Shown here: in pieces, positions 18,776-27,116 of the stretch
How the letters are laid out: each line of letters starts with the position of its first letter
How positions within the stretch are numbered: the stretch's first letter is position 1
Assembly: GCA_001025035.1 (NCBI GenBank)
Contig: LCZK01000001.1
Location: 1 to 64,000 of the forward strand
Origin: Actinobacteria bacterium IMCC26207
Lineage (GTDB): Bacteria; Actinomycetota; Acidimicrobiia; Acidimicrobiales; Microtrichaceae
Direction of reading: 5' to 3'
DNA length: 64,000 bases
The notes under the pieces: generated by a model
Databases searched by the model: none
What the model was told of the DNA's origin: nothing
What the model saw: only the letters and a program-made list of their open reading frames with translations
Position numbers and translations under genes: made by a program

Positions 18776-19138
18776 ATGACTGTTGTAAAGATCAATGCAA
18801 TTTCTGTACCAGAGGGCGCAGGCCCGGAACTAGAAAAGCGCTTCGCCGCCCGAGCAGGCGCAGTAGAGAACTCCCCTGGGTTTGAAGGGTTTCAACTGCT
18901 TCGCCCAACTGAGGGCGGGGATCGTTATTTTGTGATGACTTGGTGGGAATCCGAGGATGCATTTCAAGGTTGGATGAACAGCCAAGACTTTGCCAAGGGC
19001 CATGCAAATGCAGGCGGACCTCCAGCAGGAGGCCCAGCAGCAGGCGGCCCCGAAGGGCAACGTCCGGTCTCCACGGGCGCCGAACTCTTGGCCTTCGAGC
19101 TAGTGGAGCGCGTGAACCCGCCCAGCAGTGCTGGTTGA
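18776..19138 (+). CDS. mhuD: MhuD-type haem-degrading monooxygenase
   Basis: This is an antibiotic-biosynthesis-monooxygenase (ABM) fold protein of 120 residues, very like Mycobacterium MhuD, which opens haem to mycobilin and releases iron. Residues 1-66 match closely (VVKINAI, ENSPGFEGFQLLRP, YFVMTWWESEDAFQGW). The haem-pocket residues Asn7 and Trp66 are conserved, and the axial His aligns with His76, one residue later than in MhuD. A Gly/Pro/Ala repeat insert (about 79-92) after it is not found in MhuD. AGAGGAG precedes the ATG. The gene lies between purA and purD, four bases before purD, an odd place for iron acquisition. Confidence 0.8.
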   Translation: MTVVKINAISVPEGAGPELEKRFAARAGAVENSPGFEGFQLLRPTEGGDRYFVMTWWESEDAFQGWMNSQDFAKGHANAGGPPAGGPAAGGPEGQRPVSTGAELLAFELVERVNPPSSAG

Positions 19139-19141
19139 GAA

Positions 19142-20377
19142 GTGCCGCAATTGAAGGTGTGCGTTGTTGGTAGCGGTGGTCGCGAGCATGCGTTAGCGCA
19201 TGTGCTGGCACGCACTGCTCAGGTTGTTGTTACCCCCGGCAACCCAGGAATCCCCAACTCTGTAAACACTGACCCAGAACAGATCCAAGCCGACCTCTTT
19301 GTGATCGGCCCCGAGGTTCCGCTCGTTGATGGCCTTGCTGACCGGCTTCGCGCTGCTGGGAATTTGGTATTTGGTCCAGGAGCAGACGGAGCGCGTTTAG
19401 AGGGATCGAAAGCTTGGATGAAGGAACTCTTGGTTGCAGCCGGGGTACCCACTGCGCAGCATGAGTCATTTACCGAGGTCACAGCCGCGCTCGCATTTCT
19501 TGACCGTATGACCCCGCCGTTTGTGATTAAGACAGATGGTCTGGCTGCCGGTAAGGGCGTTGTTGTAACGGAGTCTCTGGCAGAGGCCAGAAATGCAGTT
19601 GAGGAGTATCTGTCGGGACAGGCCTTTGGCGATGCTGGCCGCAGACTGGTGATTGAAGAAGGTTTGACGGGGCCGGAACTGTCGGTGCTGGCAATCTGTG
19701 ATGGAAAGCGGGCCGTTCTGCTTGCGCCTGCACAGGATTTCAAACGCATCCAAGACGGCGACATCGGCCCAAATACTGGCGGCATGGGTGCCTACTCTCC
19801 CGTCCCGCTGGTAACTGATGAGTTACTCAAACAGGTGATGGTTGAGTTCATCGAGCCAACGTTGGCAGAATTGACTGCTCGGGGAATTGATTACCGCGGG
19901 GTGTTGTATGCGGGGCTCATGCTGACCCCTCAGGGGCTCAAGATGATTGAGTACAACGTGCGCTTTGGGGACCCGGAATGTCAGGTGGTTGTCCCTCGCC
20001 TGAGTAGTGACCTTGCTGAGTTGTTGGCTCAGGCCGCCGCTGGCAATCTGCAGACCGAACCCGAGTTCGCCGAGGATGCTGTGGTGACCGTGGTCTGCGC
20101 CGCAGAGGGTTATCCCTTGGCACCACGAACGGGTGATGTGATTCACGGCTTATCGCTAGCCGAGTCGGTGCCCGGGGTCACCGTGTTTTGTGCCGGAGTA
20201 ACTCAGAACTCTCAGGGCGAATTTGTTACGGCTGGTGGCCGAGTGCTGGACGTGACTGCAGTGGGTTCGACCCTAGAACAAGCTCGAGAGCGGGCTTACG
20301 AAGCCGTTGCAAAAATCTCGTGGCCGGGAATGCAGTACCGATCAGATATTGCGCAGATAGCGAGTGACTCTCTATGA
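19142..20377 (+). CDS. purD: Phosphoribosylamine-glycine ligase (GARS)
   Basis: This ATP-grasp enzyme joins glycine to phosphoribosylamine, the second step of IMP synthesis. The N-terminal VVGSGGREHALAHVL is diagnostic. The ATP-grasp core shows KTDGLAAGKGVVV, GPELSVLAICDG, GPNTGGMGAYSPVP and the metal-binding VRFGDPECQVVVPRL. Length is 411 residues, in the normal range. A GTG start is used, 3 bp after the previous stop. The last bases overlap the purK ATG (ATGA). Confidence 0.97.
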   Translation: MPQLKVCVVGSGGREHALAHVLARTAQVVVTPGNPGIPNSVNTDPEQIQADLFVIGPEVPLVDGLADRLRAAGNLVFGPGADGARLEGSKAWMKELLVAAGVPTAQHESFTEVTAALAFLDRMTPPFVIKTDGLAAGKGVVVTESLAEARNAVEEYLSGQAFGDAGRRLVIEEGLTGPELSVLAICDGKRAVLLAPAQDFKRIQDGDIGPNTGGMGAYSPVPLVTDELLKQVMVEFIEPTLAELTARGIDYRGVLYAGLMLTPQGLKMIEYNVRFGDPECQVVVPRLSSDLAELLAQAAAGNLQTEPEFAEDAVVTVVCAAEGYPLAPRTGDVIHGLSLAESVPGVTVFCAGVTQNSQGEFVTAGGRVLDVTAVGSTLEQARERAYEAVAKISWPGMQYRSDIAQIASDSL

Positions 20378-21567
20378 CCCAGACGAGCATGACTCAGGCC
20401 AGTGCTGGTCCTGTGGTTGGCATCGTGGGCGGCGGGCAACTCGCGAGAATGCTTGCAGAGGCTGCCTCACCCCTTGGGATCCACGTGCGAGTGCTGGCAT
20501 CACCACATGACGAAGGTGCTGTTGAAGTCATCCCCGACTTCACCCTAGGAAGCCCGGATGACGCATCGGCAATTATCGAGTTTGCGAAAACTGTTGATGT
20601 GCTGAGTTTTGATCATGAGAATGTGGATCACGACGCACTGAGCCAAGTCGAGCTCACTGACACTGCAGTGCGACCCGGACTTGGACTACTAAAGATTGCG
20701 GACAAGGCGCATCAGCGCAGCATGTTTTCACAAGCCGGCCTGCCTGTTCCGGAGTTCCTTGTCTTGGAGGCTGATCAGGGTGACGCGCTGGATCAGGCGC
20801 TCAGATTCTCTGGCAAGCATGCCGATGATGAGGGCTTGATTGTGCTCAAAGCCAGCCGTGGCGGCTATGACGGCCGCGGTGTGTGGATGCTTCGTGCCGA
20901 GGACCTTGAAGCGTTCCTGGCCGAGTATTCGGGTGCGCCGCTCGTACTTGAACCAAAGCTTCCGCTGGATCTTGAGCTTGCGGTGCTAGTCGCAAGGAAC
21001 CCCTCTGGCGAAGTAGCGGTTTGGCCCGTGCTGGAAACCGTCCAAGTTGACGGCATGTGTGCCGAAGTGTTCCTACCCGCAAGAATCAGCGAGGATCTGG
21101 CTGCCCAAGCGGAGCAGATCGGCCGGCAGATTGCAGAACTGCTCGAAGCAGTTGGGGTATTTGCTGTGGAACTCTTTGTGTCTTCGGGCGAGCTGTCGAT
21201 TAATGAAATCGCCCCTCGGGTGCATAACTCGGGCCACGTCACGATCGAGGCTTCTGCAACCTCGCAGTTCTCGCAGCACCTGCGAGCGATTCTGGATTGG
21301 CCGCTCGGGCCAACCCACTCGCTGCAGCCCGCAGCTGTCATGGTCAATGTGGTGGGGGCCGAAACTGGGGACCCTCGGGATCATCAAGCTGCCGCGCTGA
21401 GGGCAGTGCCCGAAGCACACCTGCATCTCTATGGAAAGGCTTCTCGACCTGCAAGAAAGATCGGCCATGTGACCGTGACTGGTGAGAGTCTTGAGCAGTG
21501 TCGAACATCTGCAGCGCTAGCTGCGGCAGCATTGTCTTCTCAGGAAGGATCACTACATGACTACTAG
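20374..21567 (+). CDS. purK: 5-(carboxyamino)imidazole ribonucleotide synthase
   Basis: This ATP-grasp enzyme makes N5-CAIR from AIR, ATP and bicarbonate. The N-terminal [16 protein letters not shown] and DHENVD are family signatures. [15 protein letters not shown] and [23 protein letters not shown] (read as two blocks) give the ATP and metal sites. It has 397 residues. It overlaps purD by 4 bp and purE by 11 bp, so the three genes are translated together. PurE completes the carboxylation. Confidence 0.96.
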   Translation: MTQTSMTQASAGPVVGIVGGGQLARMLAEAASPLGIHVRVLASPHDEGAVEVIPDFTLGSPDDASAIIEFAKTVDVLSFDHENVDHDALSQVELTDTAVRPGLGLLKIADKAHQRSMFSQAGLPVPEFLVLEADQGDALDQALRFSGKHADDEGLIVLKASRGGYDGRGVWMLRAEDLEAFLAEYSGAPLVLEPKLPLDLELAVLVARNPSGEVAVWPVLETVQVDGMCAEVFLPARISEDLAAQAEQIGRQIAELLEAVGVFAVELFVSSGELSINEIAPRVHNSGHVTIEASATSQFSQHLRAILDWPLGPTHSLQPAAVMVNVVGAETGDPRDHQAAALRAVPEAHLHLYGKASRPARKIGHVTVTGESLEQCRTSAALAAAALSSQEGSLHDY

Positions 21568-22066
21568 CGAGCAGCAAGTCGGCATCATCATGGGGAGTTC
21601 CTCGGACTCGGGGATTATGGAAGCCGCAGCCCAAGTGCTGACGGAGTTCGGTGTGGGTCACGAGATCCGCGTGATTTCCGCTCATCGAAGCCCCAAGAGG
21701 ATGGTGGAGTATGCGAGCGGTGCCAAGGCCCGGGGCTTGCGAGTGATCATCGCAGGAGCCGGTGGCGCAGCGCACCTGCCTGGGATGGTGGCCTCGCTCA
21801 CCACGCTGCCAGTGATTGGCGTGCCAGTTCCGACCAAACACCTCGGTGGTGTGGATTCCTTGCATTCCATCGTGCAGATGCCAAGTGGCGTACCCGTGGC
21901 GACCATGGCAATTGGTGGTGCTCGCAATGCTGGGTTATTTGCCCTGAGGATTCTGGCTCTGAGCGATGATCGCCTAGCTGAACTCTTGAGCCAGGATCAA
22001 GAGGCACTTGAACAGCTTGCGATCTCGCAGGATGCTGAGTTGCAGCAGCGCCCCGTTAGCGAATGA
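21557..22066 (+). CDS. purE: N5-CAIR mutase, catalytic subunit PurE
   Basis: It converts N5-CAIR to CAIR. The class I PurE signature is clear: [16 protein letters not shown] at the N terminus, [13 protein letters not shown] with the catalytic His, and [15 protein letters not shown]. There are 169 residues, as usual. The start lies inside the purK end (11-bp overlap) and the stop overlaps the next gene by 4 bp. Together with purK it forms the two-step bacterial AIR carboxylation. Confidence 0.97.
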   Translation: MTTSEQQVGIIMGSSSDSGIMEAAAQVLTEFGVGHEIRVISAHRSPKRMVEYASGAKARGLRVIIAGAGGAAHLPGMVASLTTLPVIGVPVPTKHLGGVDSLHSIVQMPSGVPVATMAIGGARNAGLFALRILALSDDRLAELLSQDQEALEQLAISQDAELQQRPVSE

Positions 22067-22830
22067 TCGAGACTGCCCTGGTGCTTGGTGGCAGCAGCGA
22101 GATTGCCCAAGCGATACTTCTCGAACTGAAACCGCAGGGACTGAAGCGTGCCGTTCTTGCCGTGCGTAGCCCCCGGGAAATCGAACCGCTACTGGACTCG
22201 CTGCTACCTGGACTGGAGCTGGCTGTTTGCACCTGGGATGCAACCGATGCCAGCGGTAGCGCACAGATGGTTGCCGATGCGGGAAAGATTCTGGGGCGGA
22301 TTGACCTAGTGGTGTGTGCAGTAGGAATGCTCGGGCATCACGCTGGTCGTGGCATGACCCCCGAAGCAATCGGGCTCATGGTGCAGACAAACTTTGCTGG
22401 GCCGGCTAGCGCCCTGTCTGCTGCAGCAGAGTTCCTAGTTGAGCGGAACAAGGCTGATTCCTCCCAGGTATCAACGCTGCTGGTGCTGTCCTCAGTAGCC
22501 GCAGCGCGACCAAGAAAATCGAATTTTGTCTATGGCTCTACCAAGGCAGGCCTTGACTCGTTTGCCCGTGGTTTGGGGGATGCTCTAGTTGGAACCGGTG
22601 TGCGCGTCATGGTGCTGCGCCCGGGCTTTGTAAGGTCTCGCATGACCACGGGACTTGAGCCAGCACCGTTTGCCTCTGACCCAAGGCAGGTGGCCGTTTA
22701 TGCGGCACGCGAGCTTGGCAAGAAACACTCGAAAGAGGTGGTCTGGATTCCTGGAAAACTAGGCCCGCTCTTTGCCGTGTTCACGAATCTTCCCTCGGCG
22801 CTCTGGCGAAAGATTGCCGCTGAGCGCTGA
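22063..22830 (+). CDS. Short-chain dehydrogenase, DprE2-like
   Basis: This NAD(P)-dependent reductase of the SDR family resembles DprE2, the reductase half of the epimerase that makes decaprenyl-phosphoryl-arabinose. The cofactor loop is [12 protein letters not shown] and the catalytic pair is YGSTK (in [14 protein letters not shown]). The stretches [16 protein letters not shown] and [14 protein letters not shown] and the C-terminal amphipathic region LPSALWRKI match DprE2 closely. The usual oxidase partner DprE1 is not in this window. The gene overlaps purE by 4 bp, so it is carried within the purine operon. An AftB-like arabinosyltransferase candidate lies 13 kb downstream. Family is sure; DprE2 function is probable. 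Confidence 0.7.
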   Translation: MIETALVLGGSSEIAQAILLELKPQGLKRAVLAVRSPREIEPLLDSLLPGLELAVCTWDATDASGSAQMVADAGKILGRIDLVVCAVGMLGHHAGRGMTPEAIGLMVQTNFAGPASALSAAAEFLVERNKADSSQVSTLLVLSSVAAARPRKSNFVYGSTKAGLDSFARGLGDALVGTGVRVMVLRPGFVRSRMTTGLEPAPFASDPRQVAVYAARELGKKHSKEVVWIPGKLGPLFAVFTNLPSALWRKIAAER

Positions 22831-22832
22831 GC
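22819..22832 (+). repeat. 7-bp x2 tandem repeat across the SDR stop codon
   Basis: GCTGAGC is repeated directly (22819-22825 and 22826-22832), and the TGA stop at 22828-22830 lies in the second copy. This is the weakest of the stop-codon repeats in the window. Confidence 0.35.
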
Positions 22833-22834
22833 GA

Positions 22835-23179
22835 TTAGGGGTAGCTCTGCTTCCATCCACCAGGTAGGTCCGAACCTTCATCAGCATCATCAAGCCACTC
22901 AATGATTTCTGGCAAGGCGAGTTCTTGGTCATTATCGGTAGCAACGGGTTGCTCTGCTTGCTGAGCAGCCATGCGTTTTCGAATCGCTCTGCGTGACAGC
23001 TTCGGATGGTTGCTGTGTTGGCGCTGCACACCACCGAGCTCGAGGGCACAAGCAATGCACACCGCACCTCGAGATGCCCCGTACGGAAACACCACGCACT
23101 CGGCGCAGTTCTGGCTGCCGCACGCGCCGCAGATGTTCTCTCCGGCTGTCATTGGGTGCTTGACACATGAATACGACAT
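22835..23179 (-). CDS. Small cysteine-rich zinc-binding protein
   Basis: This is a 114-residue protein of unknown function. The first 45 residues contain a Cys/His cluster CVKHP, CGACGSQNCAEC and CIACAL with spacing like a B-box or double zinc ribbon. The middle is basic (KLSRRAIRKRMAAQQ) and the C terminus is acidic, ending DLPGGWKQSYP. No membrane segment is seen. It is divergent from purB and convergent with the DprE2-like gene (stop codons 4 bp apart). A TACAAA box lies exactly six bases before its ATG, so the transcript is probably leaderless. A protein- or RNA-binding zinc module is plausible. Confidence 0.6.
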   Translation of the reverse strand: MSYSCVKHPMTAGENICGACGSQNCAECVVFPYGASRGAVCIACALELGGVQRQHSNHPKLSRRAIRKRMAAQQAEQPVATDNDQELALPEIIEWLDDADEGSDLPGGWKQSYP

Positions 23180-23185
23180 CGATGA

Positions 23186-23191
23186 TTTGTA
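23186..23191 (-). promoter_or_regulatory. -10 box of a leaderless transcript (zinc protein)
   Basis: On the minus strand TACAAA is followed by six bases and then the ATG at 23179-23177. This spacing places the transcription start at the start codon. No clear -35 is seen. Confidence 0.4.
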
Positions 23192-23268
23192 TCGACGGAA
23201 ATCTCCGCGAGCTTGAACAACTCTGGGATTGGGTGGTCTCAGCGGGCGCAGTGGGCGAGAATAAGGGG

Positions 23269-24693
23269 GTGACTGACGTTCCCAACATCCTTGCTGCCCG
23301 TTATGCCAGCTCCGACATGGCCGAGCTGTTCTCCGCCGAACACAAGGTGATCTTGGAGCGACAACTCTGGGTAGCTGTCATGAAGGCTCAGCGAGATCTT
23401 GGGATTGAGATTCCCGAGCAGGCGATTGCAGCCTATGAATCGGTGATCACTCAAGTTGATCTGGATTCCATGAACGAGCGCGAGCGAGTGACGCGCCACG
23501 ATGTGAAAGCACGCCTGGAGGAGTTCTCGGACCTAGCCGGTTACGAACACGCGCATAAGGGAATGACCTCGCGGGATCTGACCGAAAATGTTGAGCAGCT
23601 TCAGGTTCGCCTGGGGTTGCAGATGTTGCTCAAGAGCAGTGTCGCGGCGCTGATGCGATTGGCAATGCTTGCGAGCGAGTTTGACCAAACAGTCATCGTG
23701 GGTCGAAGCCATAATGTTGCAGCCCAAGCCACCACCTTAGGGAAGCGGTTTGCCAACGCAGGTGAAGAACTGCTGATCGCAGTCCGGCGACTTGAAGACC
23801 TGCTGGCAAACTATCCGCTGCGCGGCTTAAAAGGTCCGGTTGGCACGCAGCAAGATCAGTTAGATCTGCTCGACGGTGACAGCGAACGCATGCAAGATCT
23901 TGAAGCTGCATTTGCGACACATCTTGGATTTGATCGAACCCTTTCGAACGTGGGTCAGATCTATCCACGGTCGCTTGATCTCGAGGTTGTGTCTGCTCTA
24001 GTGCAACTCGTGTCTGGGCCGTCCTCGTTGGCAATGACCCTCAGGTTGATGGCCGGAAACGAACTGGTCACCGAGGGATTCCGTGCTGGCCAAGTCGGTT
24101 CCTCGGCGATGCCACACAAGATGAACGCTCGCAGCTGTGAACGCATCAACGGGTTTCGCATTATTTTGAATGGGCATTTGACGATGGCTGCCGGTTTGGC
24201 GGGGGAGCAGTGGAACGAAGGCGATGTCTCCTGTTCGGTAGTGCGGCGCGTGTTGATTCCCGATGCGTTCTTTGCCACTGACGGCGCCTTTCAGACCCTG
24301 CTCGATGTACTCGGTGGGTTTGGTGCCTACCCTGCAGTGATCGAGCGAGAGTTGCAGCGCTATCTGCCGTTCTTGGCAACCACCAAAGTGCTCATGGCAT
24401 CAGTGCGAGCCGGGGTTGGACGAGAAGTTGCTCATGAGGCAATCAAAGAACACGCCGTGGCAGTAGCACTAGAGATGCGCGAGCAGGGAAGCGAGGGCAA
24501 CGACCTGATCAACCGCCTTGCTGCAGACCCCCGCTTAGGCCTTGACCTAGATGCGCTGAACGCAGCGCTGGGTGCGCCAATTGAGTTTGTTGGCAACGCA
24601 GTCCCGCAGACGGCGGCGTTTGTGCTCGCTGTGGAGCAACTCGCAGCCAAGTACCCAGAGGCTGCGAAGTACCAGGGGGAAGAGATTCTGTGA
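23269..24693 (+). CDS. purB: Adenylosuccinate lyase
   Basis: It cleaves fumarate from SAICAR and from adenylosuccinate, thereby serving both IMP and AMP synthesis. The fumarase/aspartase-superfamily signature GSSAMPHKMNARSCE carries the catalytic Ser loop. GMTSRDLTENVE and GRSHNVAAQATTLGKR are the other two conserved blocks. I chose the GTG at 23269 (474 residues) because AATAAGGGG precedes it and MTDVPNILAARYAS is where homology begins. The frame is open upstream to 23167, but that part overlaps the divergent zinc-protein gene. purC overlaps its stop by 4 bp. Confidence 0.95.
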   Translation: MTDVPNILAARYASSDMAELFSAEHKVILERQLWVAVMKAQRDLGIEIPEQAIAAYESVITQVDLDSMNERERVTRHDVKARLEEFSDLAGYEHAHKGMTSRDLTENVEQLQVRLGLQMLLKSSVAALMRLAMLASEFDQTVIVGRSHNVAAQATTLGKRFANAGEELLIAVRRLEDLLANYPLRGLKGPVGTQQDQLDLLDGDSERMQDLEAAFATHLGFDRTLSNVGQIYPRSLDLEVVSALVQLVSGPSSLAMTLRLMAGNELVTEGFRAGQVGSSAMPHKMNARSCERINGFRIILNGHLTMAAGLAGEQWNEGDVSCSVVRRVLIPDAFFATDGAFQTLLDVLGGFGAYPAVIERELQRYLPFLATTKVLMASVRAGVGREVAHEAIKEHAVAVALEMREQGSEGNDLINRLAADPRLGLDLDALNAALGAPIEFVGNAVPQTAAFVLAVEQLAAKYPEAAKYQGEEIL

Positions 24694-25628
24694 GCAGTCT
24701 GTCGGTGATTCCTGAGTTGGGCTTGCCGCATGTACATAGCGGCAAAGTGCGTGATCTTTTTGATGCCGGTCAGGGCCAGTTGCTGATGGTGGCCTCGGAC
24801 CGACTCTCGGCATTTGATGTCGTGATGAACGAAGCAGTGCCGAATAAGGGGCGTGTGCTGACCGCCATGTCTGCGTTTTGGTTTGATGAGCTCAGCGAGA
24901 TTATTGGTAATCATCTGATCTCGACCTCGCTAGATTCACTCCCACCTTCGGCTCAACTTCCCGAACTAGCGGGGCGAATCATGTTGTGTAGACGAGCAGA
25001 GATGCTGCCCATCGAATGCATCGTGCGAGGCTTTGTTGCGGGTTCTGCTTGGAAGGAATACAGCCAGAACGGAACTGTTCATTCCATGGCAGTACCTGCA
25101 GGCCTGACAGAAGCCGCTCGGCTTGATGAACCAATGTTTACCCCCTCCACCAAAGCTGCAGTTGGTGACCATGACGAGAACATCAGCTTTGACGCTGCAG
25201 TCGAACTGATCGGTGGCGATTTGGCGGAACAGGCAAGGAGTCTGAGTTTGCAGATGTACTCGTTGGCTGCTGCCAAGGCTGAGGCTGCTGGATTTTTTCT
25301 TGCCGATACGAAGTTCGAGTTGGGATTGATTGCAGATTCGAGCGGCAAGAAGAACCTGGTGGTTGCCGACGAGGTGCTCACCCCCGACTCCTCTCGGTTC
25401 TGGCTCATGGAGGACTGGCATCCCGGCTCCACGCCTCAAGGTTTCGATAAACAGCCTGTTCGTGACTTTCTTGAGACGCTCATTTGGAACAAGACACCGC
25501 CACCGCCGGCCCTACCCCCAGCGGTTGTTCAGGCCACAGCAGACCGGTACCAGCAGGCCTATGAGCAGATTTGCGGGCTGGCGTTTGAGGATTGGCCCGG
25601 CGTGACCGGAGCGATTCCTTCGGTGTGA
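24690..25628 (+). CDS. purC: SAICAR synthetase
   Basis: It condenses CAIR with aspartate using ATP. The N-terminal HSGKVRDLFDAGQGQLLMV and SDRLSAFDVVMNE are diagnostic. ECIVRGFVAGSAWKEY and the metal-binding DTKFELGL follow. DEVLTPDSSRFW and the Phe/Pro-rich end complete the fold. At 312 residues it is the longer actinobacterial form. The GTG start overlaps the purB stop (GTGA). purS starts 12 bp downstream. Confidence 0.96.
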   Translation: MSSLSVIPELGLPHVHSGKVRDLFDAGQGQLLMVASDRLSAFDVVMNEAVPNKGRVLTAMSAFWFDELSEIIGNHLISTSLDSLPPSAQLPELAGRIMLCRRAEMLPIECIVRGFVAGSAWKEYSQNGTVHSMAVPAGLTEAARLDEPMFTPSTKAAVGDHDENISFDAAVELIGGDLAEQARSLSLQMYSLAAAKAEAAGFFLADTKFELGLIADSSGKKNLVVADEVLTPDSSRFWLMEDWHPGSTPQGFDKQPVRDFLETLIWNKTPPPPALPPAVVQATADRYQQAYEQICGLAFEDWPGVTGAIPSV

Positions 25629-25640
25629 GAGAATCAGCAG

Positions 25641-25907
25641 ATGATGTTCGACGTGGTAGTGGAAGTCCGTCTGCGAGCAGGAATTGCTGACCCTCAGGGG
25701 GCAACAATTGAACGTGCCTTGCCGGCGCTTGGATTTGACGGAGTAACCGGGGTATCTGTTGGCAAGAGCATTCGCTTTAGTCTGCAGGCCGCAGACGAAT
25801 CTGCAGCTCACGCTGTCGTAACCGACCTCTGTCACCGCTTTCTGACCAACCCAGTTATTGAGGACTCAGAGATTTCTCTTCATCCTGCAGAAGTAGCTGC
25901 GCACTAA
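25641..25907 (+). CDS. purS: FGAM synthase subunit PurS
   Basis: This 88-residue small subunit bridges PurQ and PurL in the three-protein FGAM synthase. The pattern VVVEVRLRAGIADPQGATIERALPALG (two adjacent conserved blocks) and VSVGKSIRF is typical. Two consecutive ATG codons allow a start one codon later. It lies two bases before purQ, and purL is 1.2 kb downstream behind an inserted minus-strand gene, so the enzyme is split across two transcription segments. Confidence 0.93.
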   Translation: MMFDVVVEVRLRAGIADPQGATIERALPALGFDGVTGVSVGKSIRFSLQAADESAAHAVVTDLCHRFLTNPVIEDSEISLHPAEVAAH

Positions 25908-25909
25908 CA

Positions 25910-26596
25910 ATGGCTACCAAAGTCGCAGTCATCAGATTTCCCGGTACCAATTGCGAGTTCGACGTAGTCGAAGTTGTGCAGCAATTGGGAGCTCAAGCCC
26001 AGATTGTGTTTCATGATGAACCAAGCTTGGGTAGCGCGGACGCAGTGGTCATTGCCGGAGGCTTTGCCCATGGCGATTACTTGCGCCCCGGCGCAATAGC
26101 AAGATTCTCTCCAGTTATGGAGGCTGTCGCATCGTTTGCGCAGTCAGGCGGGCCAGTGGTTGGAATCTGTAATGGGTTTCAAGTCTTGACTGAGGCAAAT
26201 CTTTTGCCCGGTGCGCTTCAGAAGAATGCGGGTCTGAAGTTTCGCTGTGGATTTACGGAACTTCGAGTTGAGAACTCAAACTCGGTACTCACTTCCGAGG
26301 CTCAAGTGGGCGATATCTTGTCAATTCCCATCAACCATTTCGAAGGGAATTACACCTGTTCTTCTGAAACTCTGGCTGAACTCCAGGGAGAGGATCGGGT
26401 CCTGTTTCGTTACGTTACGAACCCCAATGGCTCGGTGGATGACATCGCTGGAATCTGTAACCAGAGCCGAAACGTGGTGGGCTTAATGCCACACCCCGAG
26501 CGAGCATGTCATGACCTGCTTGGATCTCGGGATGGCATTGTCTTGATGAGTTCACTCTTACGTGCAGCCGGCTTGAATGCTGGCCTGCCTAATTAG
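25910..26596 (+). CDS. purQ: FGAM synthase glutaminase subunit PurQ
   Basis: This class I glutamine amidotransferase supplies ammonia to PurL for FGAR to FGAM. The N-terminal RFPGTNCEFDVV is the PurQ signature. The nucleophile elbow is GICNGFQVLTEAN (catalytic Cys) and the His-Glu pair is in LMPHPERACH. Its 228 residues are the usual length. Its TAG stop overlaps the stop of the convergent small gene inside a 12-bp palindrome. Confidence 0.97.
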   Translation: MATKVAVIRFPGTNCEFDVVEVVQQLGAQAQIVFHDEPSLGSADAVVIAGGFAHGDYLRPGAIARFSPVMEAVASFAQSGGPVVGICNGFQVLTEANLLPGALQKNAGLKFRCGFTELRVENSNSVLTSEAQVGDILSIPINHFEGNYTCSSETLAELQGEDRVLFRYVTNPNGSVDDIAGICNQSRNVVGLMPHPERACHDLLGSRDGIVLMSSLLRAAGLNAGLPN

Positions 26597-26598
26597 GC
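26587..26598. terminator. Palindrome with overlapping convergent stop codons
   Basis: GCCTAATTAGGC is a perfect 12-bp palindrome. It holds the TAG stop of purQ (26594-26596) and the TAA stop of the minus-strand gene (26593-26595), which overlap by two bases. It is a possible minimal bidirectional end signal. Confidence 0.35.
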
Positions 26599-27018
26599 CG
26601 CAGCAACTCGAGTGATTCCAGCAGCCTTGAGCACTGCTGCTGGGACACCAAATTCTCGCCATGCGGCGTAGGAAATGCCTTTTCGCTGGCCGTAGCTCTT
26701 TGCTACTGCAATAAACTCTGGCTCAAGTTCAGCCACGAGATCAGTAGAATTATCTTCGATCTTTTTGAGTTCCTTTGCCAACTCAATTCGCTCTTGAAGC
26801 AGACCTAGGCGCTTGAGCGGGTCCAACTTTGTCTCTAAGACCTGGTTAATCTTGTCGAGCCTGTTATTGACCGAATCCGCAGTTTTAGGCCGACCAGCTG
26901 TTGGCTTTGTGCGCCGAATAGCTTCGAGGTAGCCCTTGATAATCCTGCTTTCGGTTCTTCCTTCAGCCATTGCGGCTTTATGTTCTGGTGAGAGTGATTT
27001 AGGACCACGTTTTGCCAT
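26593..27018 (-). CDS. Small basic protein of unknown function inserted between purQ and purL
   Basis: I do not recognise a named family with certainty. The 141-residue protein starts very basic (MAKRGPKSLSPEHKAAMAEG), then has GRPKTADSVNNRLDKINQ and a helical, probably coiled-coil centre (PLKRLGLLQERIELAKELKKIE). The C terminus, YGQRKGISYAAWREFGVPAAVLKAAG, is split by a conserved-looking GxPxxVL turn. It looks like a small nucleic-acid- or envelope-associated helical protein. The DNA is less GC-rich than the pur genes. It has its own promoter with a leaderless start, and it runs against the purine genes, so it should interfere with read-through from purQ to purL. Confidence 0.6.
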   Translation of the reverse strand: MAKRGPKSLSPEHKAAMAEGRTESRIIKGYLEAIRRTKPTAGRPKTADSVNNRLDKINQVLETKLDPLKRLGLLQERIELAKELKKIEDNSTDLVAELEPEFIAVAKSYGQRKGISYAAWREFGVPAAVLKAAGITRVAAA

Positions 27019-27024
27019 ATATCT

Positions 27025-27053
27025 ATTTAATATTATCTACCCGTTTATTTCAA
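27025..27053 (-). promoter_or_regulatory. Promoter of a leaderless transcript ahead of the small basic gene
   Basis: On the minus strand TTGAAA (27053-27048), a 17-bp spacer, TTAAAT (27030-27025) and six bases precede the ATG at 27018. This is close to an ideal housekeeping promoter and puts the transcript start at the start codon. The region is strikingly AT-rich compared with its surroundings. Confidence 0.65.
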
Positions 27054-27116
27054 GTCACCCTATTTGATCCCCTTCGGGAGTCGCGGAACCGATCGGCGCT
27101 GCGATAGCGTCCGCAT

